The notes under the pieces are model-generated. The model was not told where the DNA came from, did not search any database, and was given only the letters and a program-made list of their open reading frames with translations. A stretch of 54,861 nucleotides of DNA, taken from positions 1-54,861 of IMG/VR virus record IMGVR_UViG_3300037963_004246, one strand, 5' to 3'. Below are positions 18,528 to 25,359 of this stretch, in pieces; the first letter of the stretch is position 1; each line of letters starts with the position of its first letter. The DNA comes from a virus. The position numbers and the translations under genes are program-made.

Positions 18528-18646
18528 TAACCAAGTGTAGGAATGATGTGTGCAACCGACACGGCACTAATACCGACAAGAATGGTAATATGTGGTGTGA
18601 CGATTGCGTAATGCTAATAGCATTCGGTGTAATCGAATTCCATTGA
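18524..18646 (+). CDS. 40-residue zinc-binding protein, TTG start
   Basis: TTG 18524 overlaps the previous stop and has GGGGGTGA just upstream; an in-frame ATG at 18506 lacks such a signal. Protein has CRNDVC and CDDC and a hydrophobic C-terminus (VMLIAFGVIEF). Last gene of the word-free segment; a hairpin and T-run follow. Confidence 0.55.
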   Translation: MITKCRNDVCNRHGTNTDKNGNMWCDDCVMLIAFGVIEFH

Positions 18647-18681
18647 TTTCCAAACAATGGGGTTAGGTTCGGACTACGTAA

Positions 18682-18741
18682 GGGGGGTTGGGGGGTCGAA
18701 AGACCGCCCTTCCCCCCGCAAATTTTTTATTTCTTTTTTTT
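18682..18741 (+). terminator. Long G/C hairpin with GAAA loop and T-tract
   Basis: Two G runs (18682-18697) pair with GACCGCCC and CCCCCC (18702-18717) around a GAAA tetraloop, giving about 13 pairs with a small internal loop. ATTTTTTATTTC and TTTTTTTT follow (18722-18741). Looks like a transcription terminator or stable RNA 3' end, placed exactly at the right border of the word-free segment. Confidence 0.65.
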
Positions 18742-18746
18742 GAGCA

Positions 18747-18845
18747 CTGAGCCTGCGCAGCCTGAGGCTGACAGCAGAAGCTGTCTGAGAAAAAACTGTG
18801 CAGAAAAACTGTGCAGAAACGCTGACCCAGAAAAACTGACCTAAA
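18747..18845. repeat. CTG/A-tract array A
   Basis: Starts with dense CTG/CAG words (18,747-18,780), then CTG at 18785, 18796, 18809, 18822 and 18836, each followed by a run of A. About 20 CTG/CAG/GAG/CTC words fall in 108 bp, directly beside a segment with none. Lies in the convergent gap between the plus genes ending at 18646 and the minus gene ending at 18851. Confidence 0.7.
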
Positions 18846-18850
18846 GAGTT

Positions 18851-19024
18851 TCACTCTTTCGTGTAGGTCGCATCAACCCTGAGTTTTTTACCGCACACTG
18901 GGCACTGTATTTCGTCGCCGAAGTGGTATGTGCTGAAAGATTCATCTGGTTGAAGAACTGCTAAATTTATTCTGGTGCGTCCTGAACTGCTTTTAAGCAA
19001 ACAACATCTGACATATAATCTCAT
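18851..19024 (-). CDS. 57-residue zinc-ribbon protein
   Basis: ATG 19024 overlaps the upstream stop (ATGA). CPVC at residues 41-44, with CC at 7-8 as the possible other ligand pair, and basic ends (KKLRVDATYTKE). Second gene of a two-gene unit behind the 19,400 promoter. Function unknown. Confidence 0.55.
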   Translation of the reverse strand: MRLYVRCCLLKSSSGRTRINLAVLQPDESFSTYHFGDEIQCPVCGKKLRVDATYTKE

Positions 19025-19371
19025 CTAATCGCCTCTGCCCCTTCTTTCTGCATCTTCCATTCCTCAAAATCGAATTCTGGTAGGCTTGCCTCGATTGGTA
19101 TCTCGTCAATTACTGCACTTGCGAATACTGTATTACAAGCACCCCTGATTCCAAAATGTCTGCATATTATAAATTCCTGAAGTGCCGGCGCTGGCGGGTA
19201 AAACCTCGTTGTGTATAGCACCATTGGGTAATCCTCATTACCGTGTGCGTTGGGGTCGCTGCACCCGCAACTGAATTGCACTTCTCCAACCGACTTCTGG
19301 TTGACGTTCACTGTTATTGGCTTCTGGGAATGAATCTCCCATATCATGGCCTCAAAGTCTTTTTGCTCCAT
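19021..19371 (-). CDS. Unknown accessory protein, promoter-proximal
   Basis: 116 residues from ATG 19371 (MEQKDFEAMIWEI), which lies 29 nt from the first base of a TATA box. The longer upstream frame crosses the promoter and is not used. Contains FSCGCSDPNAHG and later CRHFGIRGAC, so possibly metal-binding. Acidic C-terminus. No family recognised. Confidence 0.6.
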   Translation of the reverse strand: MEQKDFEAMIWEIHSQKPITVNVNQKSVGEVQFSCGCSDPNAHGNEDYPMVLYTTRFYPPAPALQEFIICRHFGIRGACNTVFASAVIDEIPIEASLPEFDFEEWKMQKEGAEAIR

Positions 19372-19390
19372 GTTACTGAATTCTCCACCT

Positions 19391-19413
19391 ACTATATAAG
19401 GGTAGCGACCCTG
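19391..19413 (-). promoter_or_regulatory. Promoter (CAG box + TATA), minus
   Basis: CTTATATAGT (19400-19391) with a CAG 13 bp upstream inside CTGCAGGGT. Same architecture at 21026, 23349 and 24915 on this strand. Divergent from the plus promoter at 19441. Confidence 0.65.
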
Positions 19414-19427
19414 CAGACTAAAGCCTG

Positions 19428-19450
19428 CAGAATACCAACTATTATAAGCC
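19428..19450 (+). promoter_or_regulatory. Promoter (CAG box + TATA), plus
   Basis: ATTATAAGCC (19441-19450) with CAG 13 bp upstream in CTGCAGAATACC. Here the message has a leader of roughly 45 nt before ATG 19518 and its GGGAGG. Confidence 0.6.
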
Positions 19451-19517
19451 CCTATGCGGATGGGGACTTGAAGCGGGGACATCGCTATGGTGGTAGGTCG
19501 GTAAGGGAGGCTGAAAA

Positions 19518-20027
19518 ATGTCAGAAAAAACTAAAGTTAGTAGACCGGCCAGACTGCATGATTACCGTAAGAAGGTTGAGGTTGTCGGGACACGGTGTAT
19601 CCGTTCAGCGTATTTCGCAACCGGACACCCAAGCACCGCCGTTGAGGCTGCATTAACAAAGTGGTTAGATGAGATTGAAGAATTAGTAGCGGACTTCGAG
19701 GCTCCTTCATGGGCTAAGAAGATACGAGACTGCGAACCACTATGTGTGTCTACAGGCGGATATAGTTCAGTACACACGCTTGCACTATGGCAAGTGGCAG
19801 GGTATGCCAATCAGATTTCCGATGGGTGCTTCCCTATTCGCAGCGATATTCACGCAATGATACTTTCAATCAGCGTGAAGGGTGCAGCCTCCGACTACGC
19901 ATGGATAGCATTCCAGCATGGGGATGCGATTAAGTGGGTTGAGACTTGCACACGTATGCTTACATTGCTACACGGACAACCGCAGCTTCTTACCGGTATA
20001 GACCCATTTTCAGAGTGCGGCCCTTGA
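19518..20027 (+). CDS. Unknown protein, lone plus gene in minus cluster
   Basis: 169 residues. Start ATG 19518 is preceded by AGGGAGG. N-terminus is basic (SEKTKVSRPARLHDYRKKVE); the rest is a mixed alpha/beta soluble domain, with CEPLCVSTGG in the middle. No motif I can assign. It is the only plus gene between 18.7 and 25.4 kb and has its own CAG-box promoter, divergent from the 19371 gene, so the pair is likely co-regulated. Confidence 0.65.
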   Translation: MSEKTKVSRPARLHDYRKKVEVVGTRCIRSAYFATGHPSTAVEAALTKWLDEIEELVADFEAPSWAKKIRDCEPLCVSTGGYSSVHTLALWQVAGYANQISDGCFPIRSDIHAMILSISVKGAASDYAWIAFQHGDAIKWVETCTRMLTLLHGQPQLLTGIDPFSECGP

Positions 20028-20137
20028 TTGAATAATCAGGGATATTCGGTCAGATTTACGTAACCCCCCTATTGGATTGCAGGCTGGTAGGCGGGGGATA
20101 AATTCATACCCTGAAATACAACTCGTATTAAGGTAAC

Positions 20138-20204
20138 CTCTCAAAAGAGACTGAGTAAAAAGAGCCTGAGAAAAGAGAATCTGAAAAAAGAGACTGTAAA
20201 ATCA
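20138..20204. repeat. CTG/A-tract array B
   Basis: CTC at 20138, then CTG at 20151, 20166, 20181 and 20194 (steps 13, 15, 15, 13), each followed within a few bases by an A-run. Placed in a convergent intergenic gap (20,028-20,201) with nothing else recognisable. Confidence 0.65.
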
Positions 20205-20375
20205 GGTGCTTATTGAATCAGCCACATATCGAGATTTACATTCATGAGAGCAAAAATACAGCGTTAAGAAAATATTCTCATCAACAAAACTGATATCTGT
20301 GCTGACCAATTCAGCCCTGCACATAAAGCAGTATATCGGGCGAGTCTTCAAGTTAAACTGTTCAATCAGATTCAT
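20202..20375 (-). CDS. 57-residue zinc-finger protein
   Basis: ATG 20375 follows the upstream stop as TGATTATG. Contains CFMC and CSHEC (residues 16-19 and 42-46), a treble-clef-like or ribbon zinc site in a compact domain. Last gene of the unit starting at 20996. Confidence 0.6.
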   Translation of the reverse strand: MNLIEQFNLKTRPIYCFMCRAELVSTDISFVDENIFLTLYFCSHECKSRYVADSIST

Positions 20376-20377
20376 AA

Positions 20378-20668
20378 TCAGCCCTCCAATTCCAGGTTGT
20401 CTTCCCAGACTTTAGCACAGCAGGCTAAGAATAACAGCTTGTTTTCGGGAAACTCACCATCCAGCATACCTTCAAGCAGCATCATAAGAACAGCGGTTGT
20501 TTCGTTATCCTGTTCATTATCAGTTACATATCCTTGAGGGGGTCGCCACAGGTTTAACATAGGAGTTACCCAATCGAGAGGCTCTTTGGAGCCAGCCAAG
20601 ATAGTCCTGGACTTTTCGAGCGCTTCGTAATTCCAGTCATTCGGTGAGACTTCTCTATACGCGGGCAT
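20378..20668 (-). CDS. Small unknown protein
   Basis: 96 residues from ATG 20668 (MPAYREVSPNDWNYEALEK), which follows the upstream stop by two bases (TGATTATG). Acidic and helical, with a C-terminal LLFLACCAKVWEDNLELEG. No motif recognised. Expressed in a four-gene unit of tiny proteins. Confidence 0.6.
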   Translation of the reverse strand: MPAYREVSPNDWNYEALEKSRTILAGSKEPLDWVTPMLNLWRPPQGYVTDNEQDNETTAVLMMLLEGMLDGEFPENKLLFLACCAKVWEDNLELEG

Positions 20669-20670
20669 AA

Positions 20671-20871
20671 TCAGAGCCCCCCTTCCCAATCTCGCTTCAA
20701 ACAGTCGTTGCATTGAGTATTCCAATACGCAGCGGCGTTACCGCAGAATTCAAAGGAGTCGCAAGGTATTGAGTTACAAAGGCAGAGAGAAGTCCCAGAG
20801 GCCGGATTGCAGCACCCACACCAGATTGTGTGTGAGCACTTGTCGCAGATTTTTTGTTCACAGTCGGACAT
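20671..20871 (-). CDS. Cys-rich 66-residue protein
   Basis: ATG 20871 overlaps the upstream stop (TGATG). Eleven cysteines, including CDKC, CGCC, CLC and CNDC, enough for two zinc sites. No homology claimed. Likely a zinc-binding adaptor or regulator. Confidence 0.6.
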   Translation of the reverse strand: MSDCEQKICDKCSHTIWCGCCNPASGTSLCLCNSIPCDSFEFCGNAAAYWNTQCNDCLKRDWEGGL

Positions 20872-20996
20872 CAGCATCCCCCGTTGAGTTTCCAAGTGAG
20901 GCATCGGGCCGAGCAAAATCGGCCAGACACATCAATCAGATTAGTGCAGTCAGGGTGTCGGCATCGGGGGCGGGCTACGGGTGCAGCTTTTTCCAT
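20871..20996 (-). CDS. 41-residue zinc-finger protein, promoter-proximal
   Basis: ATG 20996 lies exactly 30 nt from the first base of a TATA box, so leaderless. Cys at CRHPDC and CSARC; ends KLNGGC. First gene of the 20996-20202 unit. Confidence 0.6.
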   Translation of the reverse strand: MEKAAPVARPRCRHPDCTNLIDVSGRFCSARCLTWKLNGGC

Positions 20997-21016
20997 AGAC
21001 AGCCTATATTTCATCT

Positions 21017-21039
21017 ACTATATAAGGGTTGGTATCCTG
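21017..21039 (-). promoter_or_regulatory. Promoter (CAG box + TATA)
   Basis: CTTATATAGT (21026-21017), 30 nt before ATG 20996, with CAG 13 bp further upstream in CTTCAGGATACC. Confidence 0.65.
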
Positions 21040-21141
21040 AAGCCTGAGCCTGCAGTTTACCAAAGACTATAAACCCGCATCCCATCTTATAGGCGGGGTT
21101 CGTTTCCAACCAGCCTGGAGGCTGCAGCCTGAGGCTGGAGG

Positions 21142-21240
21142 CTGAAAAAAGCAGCCTGGTAGAAAAAACCTGCGTAAAAAATGCTGCAGAAAAACCTGGC
21201 AGGAGCATTCTGCCGAGAAAAAGCTCAAAAAGCAGCCTCG
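21142..21240. repeat. CTS/A-tract array C, 14-bp period
   Basis: CTG at 21142, 21156, 21170, 21184, 21196, 21210 and CTC at 21224 and 21237 (steps 14, 14, 14, 12, 14, 14, 13), most followed by four to six A. The free exchange of CTG with CTC shows that CT[C/G] is the conserved part. Iteron-like. Confidence 0.75.
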
Positions 21241-21372
21241 CCTGGCAGGTCGGCGTTTTAAACAGCAACCTGACTCAGCGGGCCGAGAAAATATCTCATA
21301 GACCAGCGCAGGGTAGGTATCCTCACAGTTATCCGCTGTTAGAGGACACACTCGCTGGTGCAGACCGTATCG

Positions 21373-21534
21373 CTAAATCTGTCTGAAAGAGGGCCGCAGC
21401 CATGCTGGCTCACGAGCGCTACCAGATGTGAGTTCCTTCTGAATCTCCTTCTCAAGAGCACGATTTAGCAGGAGTTTATTTAGCCCCTCACAGGCAGTGA
21501 ATTTGAATTCAGGCATTCTGATACCGCTGTTCAT
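21373..21534 (-). CDS. 53-residue unknown protein
   Basis: ATG 21534 overlaps the upstream stop (ATGA). Helical, basic C-terminus (EPAWLRPSFRQI). Third gene of the 22558-21373 unit. No motif. Confidence 0.5.
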   Translation of the reverse strand: MNSGIRMPEFKFTACEGLNKLLLNRALEKEIQKELTSGSAREPAWLRPSFRQI

Positions 21535-22184
21535 TCCGACTCCTCCCCAGGAAATCTGATGTCGTATTTACTCATACACTTACTGCAATAGAACTGACTG
21601 TGATGAGCAGCACGATTACAGCAGGTCGGTTGTGAAAAGCCTGGCCTGTTCATCTCACACATACGCTCGACATCAACATCTCGTATGAAGCGACTGTAAT
21701 CTACACCGCTGGGGACTCCAGGCCACTCATGAGGGTCATATATCCACCCTCGTGTTAGAGCATGGAGTGCAGCCCTCGGCTTATGCAGGTCGTATTCTTT
21801 ACTGCCTGGAATTTCAGCATAACCTATGAAAGTCCAATGCGAGCCTGGCTGACCCCACTCGTTGAACAGACCCATTGATTGTTCTGTTTCACGCCTGAGT
21901 TGTTCAGGAGGCATACACATATTCGCTGGGTTTTCTTCAGCCCACCATTTTTCCTCATCTTCAGCAGAATAATTTTCAAGGGGCTCATCCCATGTTTCTG
22001 GGGAACAGCGAGCATAACGAGAAGCAGGGTCGTGAAACTGCTCATACTTTTTCTGGTGGTCAGCCCACCATTCTTCAGTATTGATTACAGTATGTTCCCT
22101 GTTGCTGGTAGGGGAGATGAAAGTCCACTCCCAATTGAACATCTGTTTTCGCATCTGCTCGACAGTCATAACTATGGTTCTCAT
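21531..22184 (-). CDS. Unknown acidic protein with C-terminal zinc site
   Basis: 217 residues from ATG 22184, which overlaps the upstream stop (TGATG). Trp- and Glu-rich; C-terminal CCNRAAHHSQFYCSKC gives a Cys/His zinc cluster. No family recognised. Middle gene of a three-gene overlapping unit. Confidence 0.6.
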   Translation of the reverse strand: MRTIVMTVEQMRKQMFNWEWTFISPTSNREHTVINTEEWWADHQKKYEQFHDPASRYARCSPETWDEPLENYSAEDEEKWWAEENPANMCMPPEQLRRETEQSMGLFNEWGQPGSHWTFIGYAEIPGSKEYDLHKPRAALHALTRGWIYDPHEWPGVPSGVDYSRFIRDVDVERMCEMNRPGFSQPTCCNRAAHHSQFYCSKCMSKYDIRFPGEESE

Positions 22185-22558
22185 CAAGCATCACCTGCCT
22201 TCCATAACTCATCGTGCAGTATTATTTCGGAGGAAAACATCCAGAAGAATAAGTCCCACTCGATAGCACCACCCTGACCTTGCGAGTTATATTCTTCATA
22301 ACTCGGATTATTCAGGCAATACATTGAGTCTAACGAATGAGCACTCGTGCCGGAGACTCTTGTAAAGTATGTGGGGTTCAGGCATAATTGGTCGAGTATA
22401 GGTTCATCTGTAAAGGGATTCTGCGGGTGCGAGTATAGCATTTTATCCTGCATAACAGCGGGCTTTTCAGTTTCCCATGTGCGTCTGATTGTTCTCAGTC
22501 TCATGGGTCGGGTTAAAAATTCAGGGCGTTGGTTTTCAGTTTGTTTTTGTTGAGTCAT
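22184..22558 (-). CDS. Unknown accessory protein
   Basis: 124 residues, ATG 22558. N-terminus basic and Gln-rich; middle contains DQLCLNPTYF; C-terminus aromatic (WDLFFWMFSSE). First gene of its unit, with a structured 130-200 nt upstream region. No function assignable. Confidence 0.6.
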   Translation of the reverse strand: MTQQKQTENQRPEFLTRPMRLRTIRRTWETEKPAVMQDKMLYSHPQNPFTDEPILDQLCLNPTYFTRVSGTSAHSLDSMYCLNNPSYEEYNSQGQGGAIEWDLFFWMFSSEIILHDELWKAGDA

Positions 22559-22756
22559 ATTAAATTCTCCAATTGGTGGAGTGAGGCGGAATCTGCAAGG
22601 TTGCAGGTATCCTTCGTGAAGGGGTTTTGCTGATGCTGGGATGTATCAGTCTTGTGCAGTTTTAACCACCTCACTCCTTAATGTATTCTGCCCCCGTAGA
22701 GTTTCCCCTACGGGAGCATTACGTAAATCAGCAGATCTCATTGCAGGGTAACCCAA
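22559..22756. other. Structured intergenic region
   Basis: Contains a long-range inverted repeat (GGAGTGAGG at about 22578 and CCTCACTCC at about 22669), hairpins CTGCAA-GG-TTGCAG and CCTTC-GT-GAAGG, and the terminator-like stem at 22693-22714. Possibly a structured mRNA leader for the 22558 gene on the minus strand. Confidence 0.45.
22693..22714 (-). terminator. Hairpin after H1-like gene
   Basis: CCCGTAG (22693-22699) pairs with CTACGGG (22708-22714) across an 8-nt loop, 43 nt past the stop of the minus gene ending at 22757. Confidence 0.45.
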
Positions 22757-23236
22757 TCAGGATTTCTTTGCAACAGGCTTCTTAGCAGTCTTAGCCTTAG
22801 CAGGAGTCTTTGCAGACTTCTTAGCCGCAGGTTTCTTAGCCGCAGGCTTCTTAGCCTTAGCCTCAGATGGGGTCTTCTCCTTCTTTGGCTCGGTCTTGAC
22901 TACTCCGAATTCAGCAACAACTTTGTTAGCCTCAATGATAGGCAGGGATGCACCCAGACCGTAAGACTCAGATGTTGAAACCACCTTAAGTCGGCGGCTC
23001 ACGGCAGCAGTAGTAGCGCGCTTGCTGGATTTGTATTCCTCACGGTTGAGGATAATATCCATAGAGTGCAAGTGCTGCAGTGCATCTACGAGGTGTTGCT
23101 TAACTCTCGCTTGGTCAGCCTTAGTTAGCGTCTCCAATTGAGCTTTGTATTGTCCCAGCACGAATGCGTCTGTAGCGAATTGCTGCACACGGTTAATGCT
23201 GTTAGCACACTGTTTCGATAGAGTTTGGTTCTTCAC
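22757..23236 (-). CDS. H1-like DNA-binding protein with Lys/Ala/Pro tail
   Basis: 159 residues from GTG 23236, which overlaps the upstream stop (GTGA). Residues 1-100 form a helical domain; residues 110-159 are AKKPAAKK-type repeats, like histone H1 or bacterial Hc1 tails. Such proteins bind and compact DNA without sequence specificity. Could package viral DNA or alter host chromatin. Downstream of a small leader frame that starts at the promoter. Confidence 0.65.
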   Translation of the reverse strand: MKNQTLSKQCANSINRVQQFATDAFVLGQYKAQLETLTKADQARVKQHLVDALQHLHSMDIILNREEYKSSKRATTAAVSRRLKVVSTSESYGLGASLPIIEANKVVAEFGVVKTEPKKEKTPSEAKAKKPAAKKPAAKKSAKTPAKAKTAKKPVAKKS

Positions 23237-23319
23237 AGAACATCACCAACCCTGCCTTTCGCTGAGTCGTATCCCAGAACGAGTGCGAGGGATGGGTCGG
23301 CGTTCCCAGATTTTCGCAT
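23233..23319 (-). CDS. 28-residue leader peptide
   Basis: MRKSGNADPSLALVLGYDSA followed by eight residues. ATG 23319 lies 30 nt from TATA 23349. The same frame could also start at ATG 23400, overlapping the previous gene, giving 55 residues. Its stop overlaps the GTG of the H1-like gene. Confidence 0.4.
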   Translation of the reverse strand: MRKSGNADPSLALVLGYDSAKGRVGDVL

Positions 23320-23339
23320 GGTGAGGGTAGCAAGTCCTA

Positions 23340-23361
23340 CTATATATACTATGGCATTCTG
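23340..23361 (-). promoter_or_regulatory. Promoter (CAG box + TATA)
   Basis: GTATATATAG (23349-23340) with CAG 12 bp upstream in CTTCAGAATGCC. Internal to the end of the preceding transcription unit. Confidence 0.6.
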
Positions 23362-23389
23362 AAGGCTGCAGCCGCCAGATTGGATTCTG

Positions 23390-23749
23390 TCAGATTGCAT
23401 TTTGAACCTCCTGTATAGAGTAAATAACTTCCTCAAAAGAATGCTCCAATTCACATTCCTCACAAAATAAACCTGATGAGGTGGGGATAAGACGAGATAC
23501 TTTACCGTCAGCAGAAAATACTTTAACCTGATGAGCGGGCTTACCATAGGAGTCTGGATAATGACCCTGCTTTATTAAAGCAGTCTCCACCGAAGAGAAT
23601 TGATACACATACTGAACCCTATCGCTGACGAAATCATCTGGGAGTATTCTCCAAGTCCACAGTTTCTTATGTGGGTCTGGCCAGCGAATCTCCCAAAAAA
23701 CAAATTTATTTACAGCACCGCAAAGAGAACACTCCGTTTGAAATCTCAT
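23390..23749 (-). CDS. Zinc-ribbon accessory protein
   Basis: 119 residues from ATG 23749, which overlaps the previous stop (ATGA). Ligands CSLC at residues 8-11 and CEEC near residue 97 enclose an aromatic domain. Fourth gene of the ArdC unit. Function unknown. Confidence 0.6.
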   Translation of the reverse strand: MRFQTECSLCGAVNKFVFWEIRWPDPHKKLWTWRILPDDFVSDRVQYVYQFSSVETALIKQGHYPDSYGKPAHQVKVFSADGKVSRLIPTSSGLFCEECELEHSFEEVIYSIQEVQNAI

Positions 23750-23844
23750 AGGTTCGTGCTCCTCGGGTTGGGGCATCGGCAGTATTGGTCTGTTCCATGC
23801 TCTTCCAGACACCACTTACAACCTCTCCAATCATATACGCTCAT
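23746..23844 (-). CDS. 32-residue zinc mini-protein
   Basis: ATG 23844 overlaps the upstream stop. CKWC and CRC pairs in 32 residues. Ends in an ATGA overlap with the next gene, so translational coupling is likely. Confidence 0.5.
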   Translation of the reverse strand: MSVYDWRGCKWCLEEHGTDQYCRCPNPRSTNL

Positions 23845-23954
23845 TCTTCTTCCTCCCACTCTATATCGTTAATGCTCGCATCACCGTTTCTGACCTGTTG
23901 CCAGAACTCCTTACATATCGTTGCGGAGACTCGTATGAAGGAGTCTGGGTTCAT
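23841..23954 (-). CDS. 37-residue acidic peptide after ArdC
   Basis: ATG 23954 overlaps the ArdC stop (ATGA). Helical with an acidic end (DIEWEEEE). Small enough to be missed by callers; both ends are coupled by overlaps, which argues that it is real. Confidence 0.5.
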   Translation of the reverse strand: MNPDSFIRVSATICKEFWQQVRNGDASINDIEWEEEE

Positions 23955-24877
23955 TCTTCCTCCTCCGATTCAGCATATTCCATAACACGCCTTACAGCCT
24001 TTCCGGTGTCGCCTGATACTTTGACTATGTAATTCTTATCTCCTTTAAGAGCCTTAAGCCAAGAGCCTATGTATGCAGTTAAATTATTACGAGAAGTATA
24101 ATCAACACCAAATTGAGCACAAATAAGAGCAGCACCCATCTCAGCAATTAATTCTTCCTGTGCGTATTCCCTGTCGCCAAAGACTCCCATCTTACGCTTA
24201 AAGTGAGGACCTGTTGAATGTATTACTTCGTGAGCCCAAGTATTCATACGCTCTTCGACAGAAGTAAATCTTGAGTCTTTCGGCATATTTATTAAATTAC
24301 GAGATGGGGAATAGAACGCTGAATCGCCGCCCCTCTTGATTGTAATATCATTATCTTCACAGTATTTGTAAATGACTGATAACATAGCCTCTTCACTTTC
24401 AGTAATAGGAATATCAGGGTGGTCGTGTTCGAGTGGCGGCATCCCTGTTTGGTCGCGGTTAAATACAGCCCACCACTTCTTCCAGAATATACGCTTGAGC
24501 GGGTATGTTCCGTCTGCTTGCTTAGGCTGGTCTTTATCAGGAACCTCTTTAGTATTCCAAAAGAAAACCATAGAAGAAGTCTCGCCGGACTTCACTCCAT
24601 ACCATTCAGTATTTTCGCCAATCTGACCTAATGCTTTGTTGTGTTGAGCAGACGCATCCGACCAGTTTTTGTATGTCCCCCATTGGTTGGAGTCATAAGA
24701 TTGAGAAGCGGCAATCAGTGGTAATATGAATTGATTATTACCAGAATATTCGTTCCCAGAATCTATATTATAATGTCTTCCGAGTATAACCCAGCCTCGT
24801 TCCCAGGGTGGGCATCCAGATTCTAATTCAGTAATCAGATGTTGAGTTAATTCTTGTTCATAGTCCCGTTTCGGCAT
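23951..24877 (-). CDS. ardC: ArdC-type antirestriction protein (ssDNA-binding metalloprotease)
   Basis: 308 residues. N-terminal 1-140 match the ssDNA-binding ArdC domain: a PPWERGW segment, NIDSGNEYSGNN, and FFWN before KRIFWKKWWAVFN. C-terminal 170-300 is a zincin: HEVIH at 216-220 and EELIAEMGAA providing the third ligand. ArdC proteins of plasmids protect entering single-stranded DNA from host restriction. Start ATG 24877 lies 38 nt from TATA 24915. Presence in a virus with a strong word-avoidance segment suggests DNA-level conflict with the host. Confidence 0.85.
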   Translation of the reverse strand: MPKRDYEQELTQHLITELESGCPPWERGWVILGRHYNIDSGNEYSGNNQFILPLIAASQSYDSNQWGTYKNWSDASAQHNKALGQIGENTEWYGVKSGETSSMVFFWNTKEVPDKDQPKQADGTYPLKRIFWKKWWAVFNRDQTGMPPLEHDHPDIPITESEEAMLSVIYKYCEDNDITIKRGGDSAFYSPSRNLINMPKDSRFTSVEERMNTWAHEVIHSTGPHFKRKMGVFGDREYAQEELIAEMGAALICAQFGVDYTSRNNLTAYIGSWLKALKGDKNYIVKVSGDTGKAVRRVMEYAESEEEE

Positions 24878-24905
24878 TTCGCATCAAAGTGAGCAAATCA
24901 TAACT

Positions 24906-24928
24906 ACTATATAAGACCTATTACCCTG
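24906..24928 (-). promoter_or_regulatory. Promoter (CAG box + TATA) of ArdC unit
   Basis: CTTATATAGT (24915-24906), CAG 13 bp upstream in CTGCAGGGT. The start codon is 38 nt downstream, so an 8-nt leader is expected. Confidence 0.6.
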
Positions 24929-24952
24929 CAGATTGCGCCCTGTAATCTGGTA

Positions 24953-25294
24953 TCACCATTCTCCTTCTAATTGCGCTCTATCGGAGTGGATATCTCCTGA
25001 CAGGTATGTATCGCTCCATACCCCACATTCTTTACAGCGAAGAGACGCAGCAAAAACCAGACGAGGTTGCTTAGACAGTAAATTATTTTGTATGTGAAAA
25101 ACATACGGCTCATGCTCTATCCTGATTTCCCAATCGTGCGGATAAACCTGCATCTTGTGCTGGTGAGGTGGAAATGGTATTCTTGCTCCTCTTTGAGTAA
25201 AGACTAATGTAGTCTCTAACCATGTTTGAGCCTCACACACCTCCCAGATGCTCTTCGCGTTCGGTATTATGTCCTCATATTTCAGGCTGTTCAT
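24953..25294 (-). CDS. Unknown protein with zinc pair
   Basis: 113 residues, ATG 25294 with GGGAGG upstream. A single CKEC near residue 87, His-rich middle (PPHQHKMQVYPHDW). First gene of the minus accessory cluster, with its own promoter (25369) facing away from the plus cluster. Function unknown. Confidence 0.6.
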   Translation of the reverse strand: MNSLKYEDIIPNAKSIWEVCEAQTWLETTLVFTQRGARIPFPPHQHKMQVYPHDWEIRIEHEPYVFHIQNNLLSKQPRLVFAASLRCKECGVWSDTYLSGDIHSDRAQLEGEW

Positions 25295-25359
25295 TTCTTC
25301 TCAGTCCTCCCTTCGCGGAGCAGCAGGACCGCCCCGCCTAAAGAGAAATAAATCACCAA

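Larger units (their letters stand above)
17018..18741. other. Segment of 1.72 kb with no CAG, CTG, GAG or CTC
   Basis: Line-by-line reading finds none of these four trinucleotides (either strand of [C/G]AG) from after the CTG at 17,015-17,017 up to the GAG at 18,742-18,744. At even base composition about 108 would be expected. AAG, TAG, CTT, CTA, AGC, ACC and others remain common, so it is not a simple composition effect. The segment covers four small genes and roughly 700 nt of non-coding DNA, and ends at a hairpin and T-tract. Both borders are immediately flanked by dense CTG/CAG clusters. Confidence 0.93.
20997..21372. other. Intergenic region with promoter and CTG-rich repeats
   Basis: No gene. 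Holds the 21026 promoter, a run of CTGCAG/CCTGAGG words (21,040-21,140) and array C. Open frames on the minus strand here consist of repeat translation and are not believed. Confidence 0.6.

Noticed and set aside
17018-18741. Word absence explained by base composition alone
   Set aside because: G and C are abundant (many GGGG and CCC runs) and AG and CT dinucleotides are frequent; only [C/G]AG and CT[C/G] are missing.
21067-21351. Minus frames of 85-94 codons
   Set aside because: Translate the CTG/A-tract repeat array and its border; no SD, no promoter.
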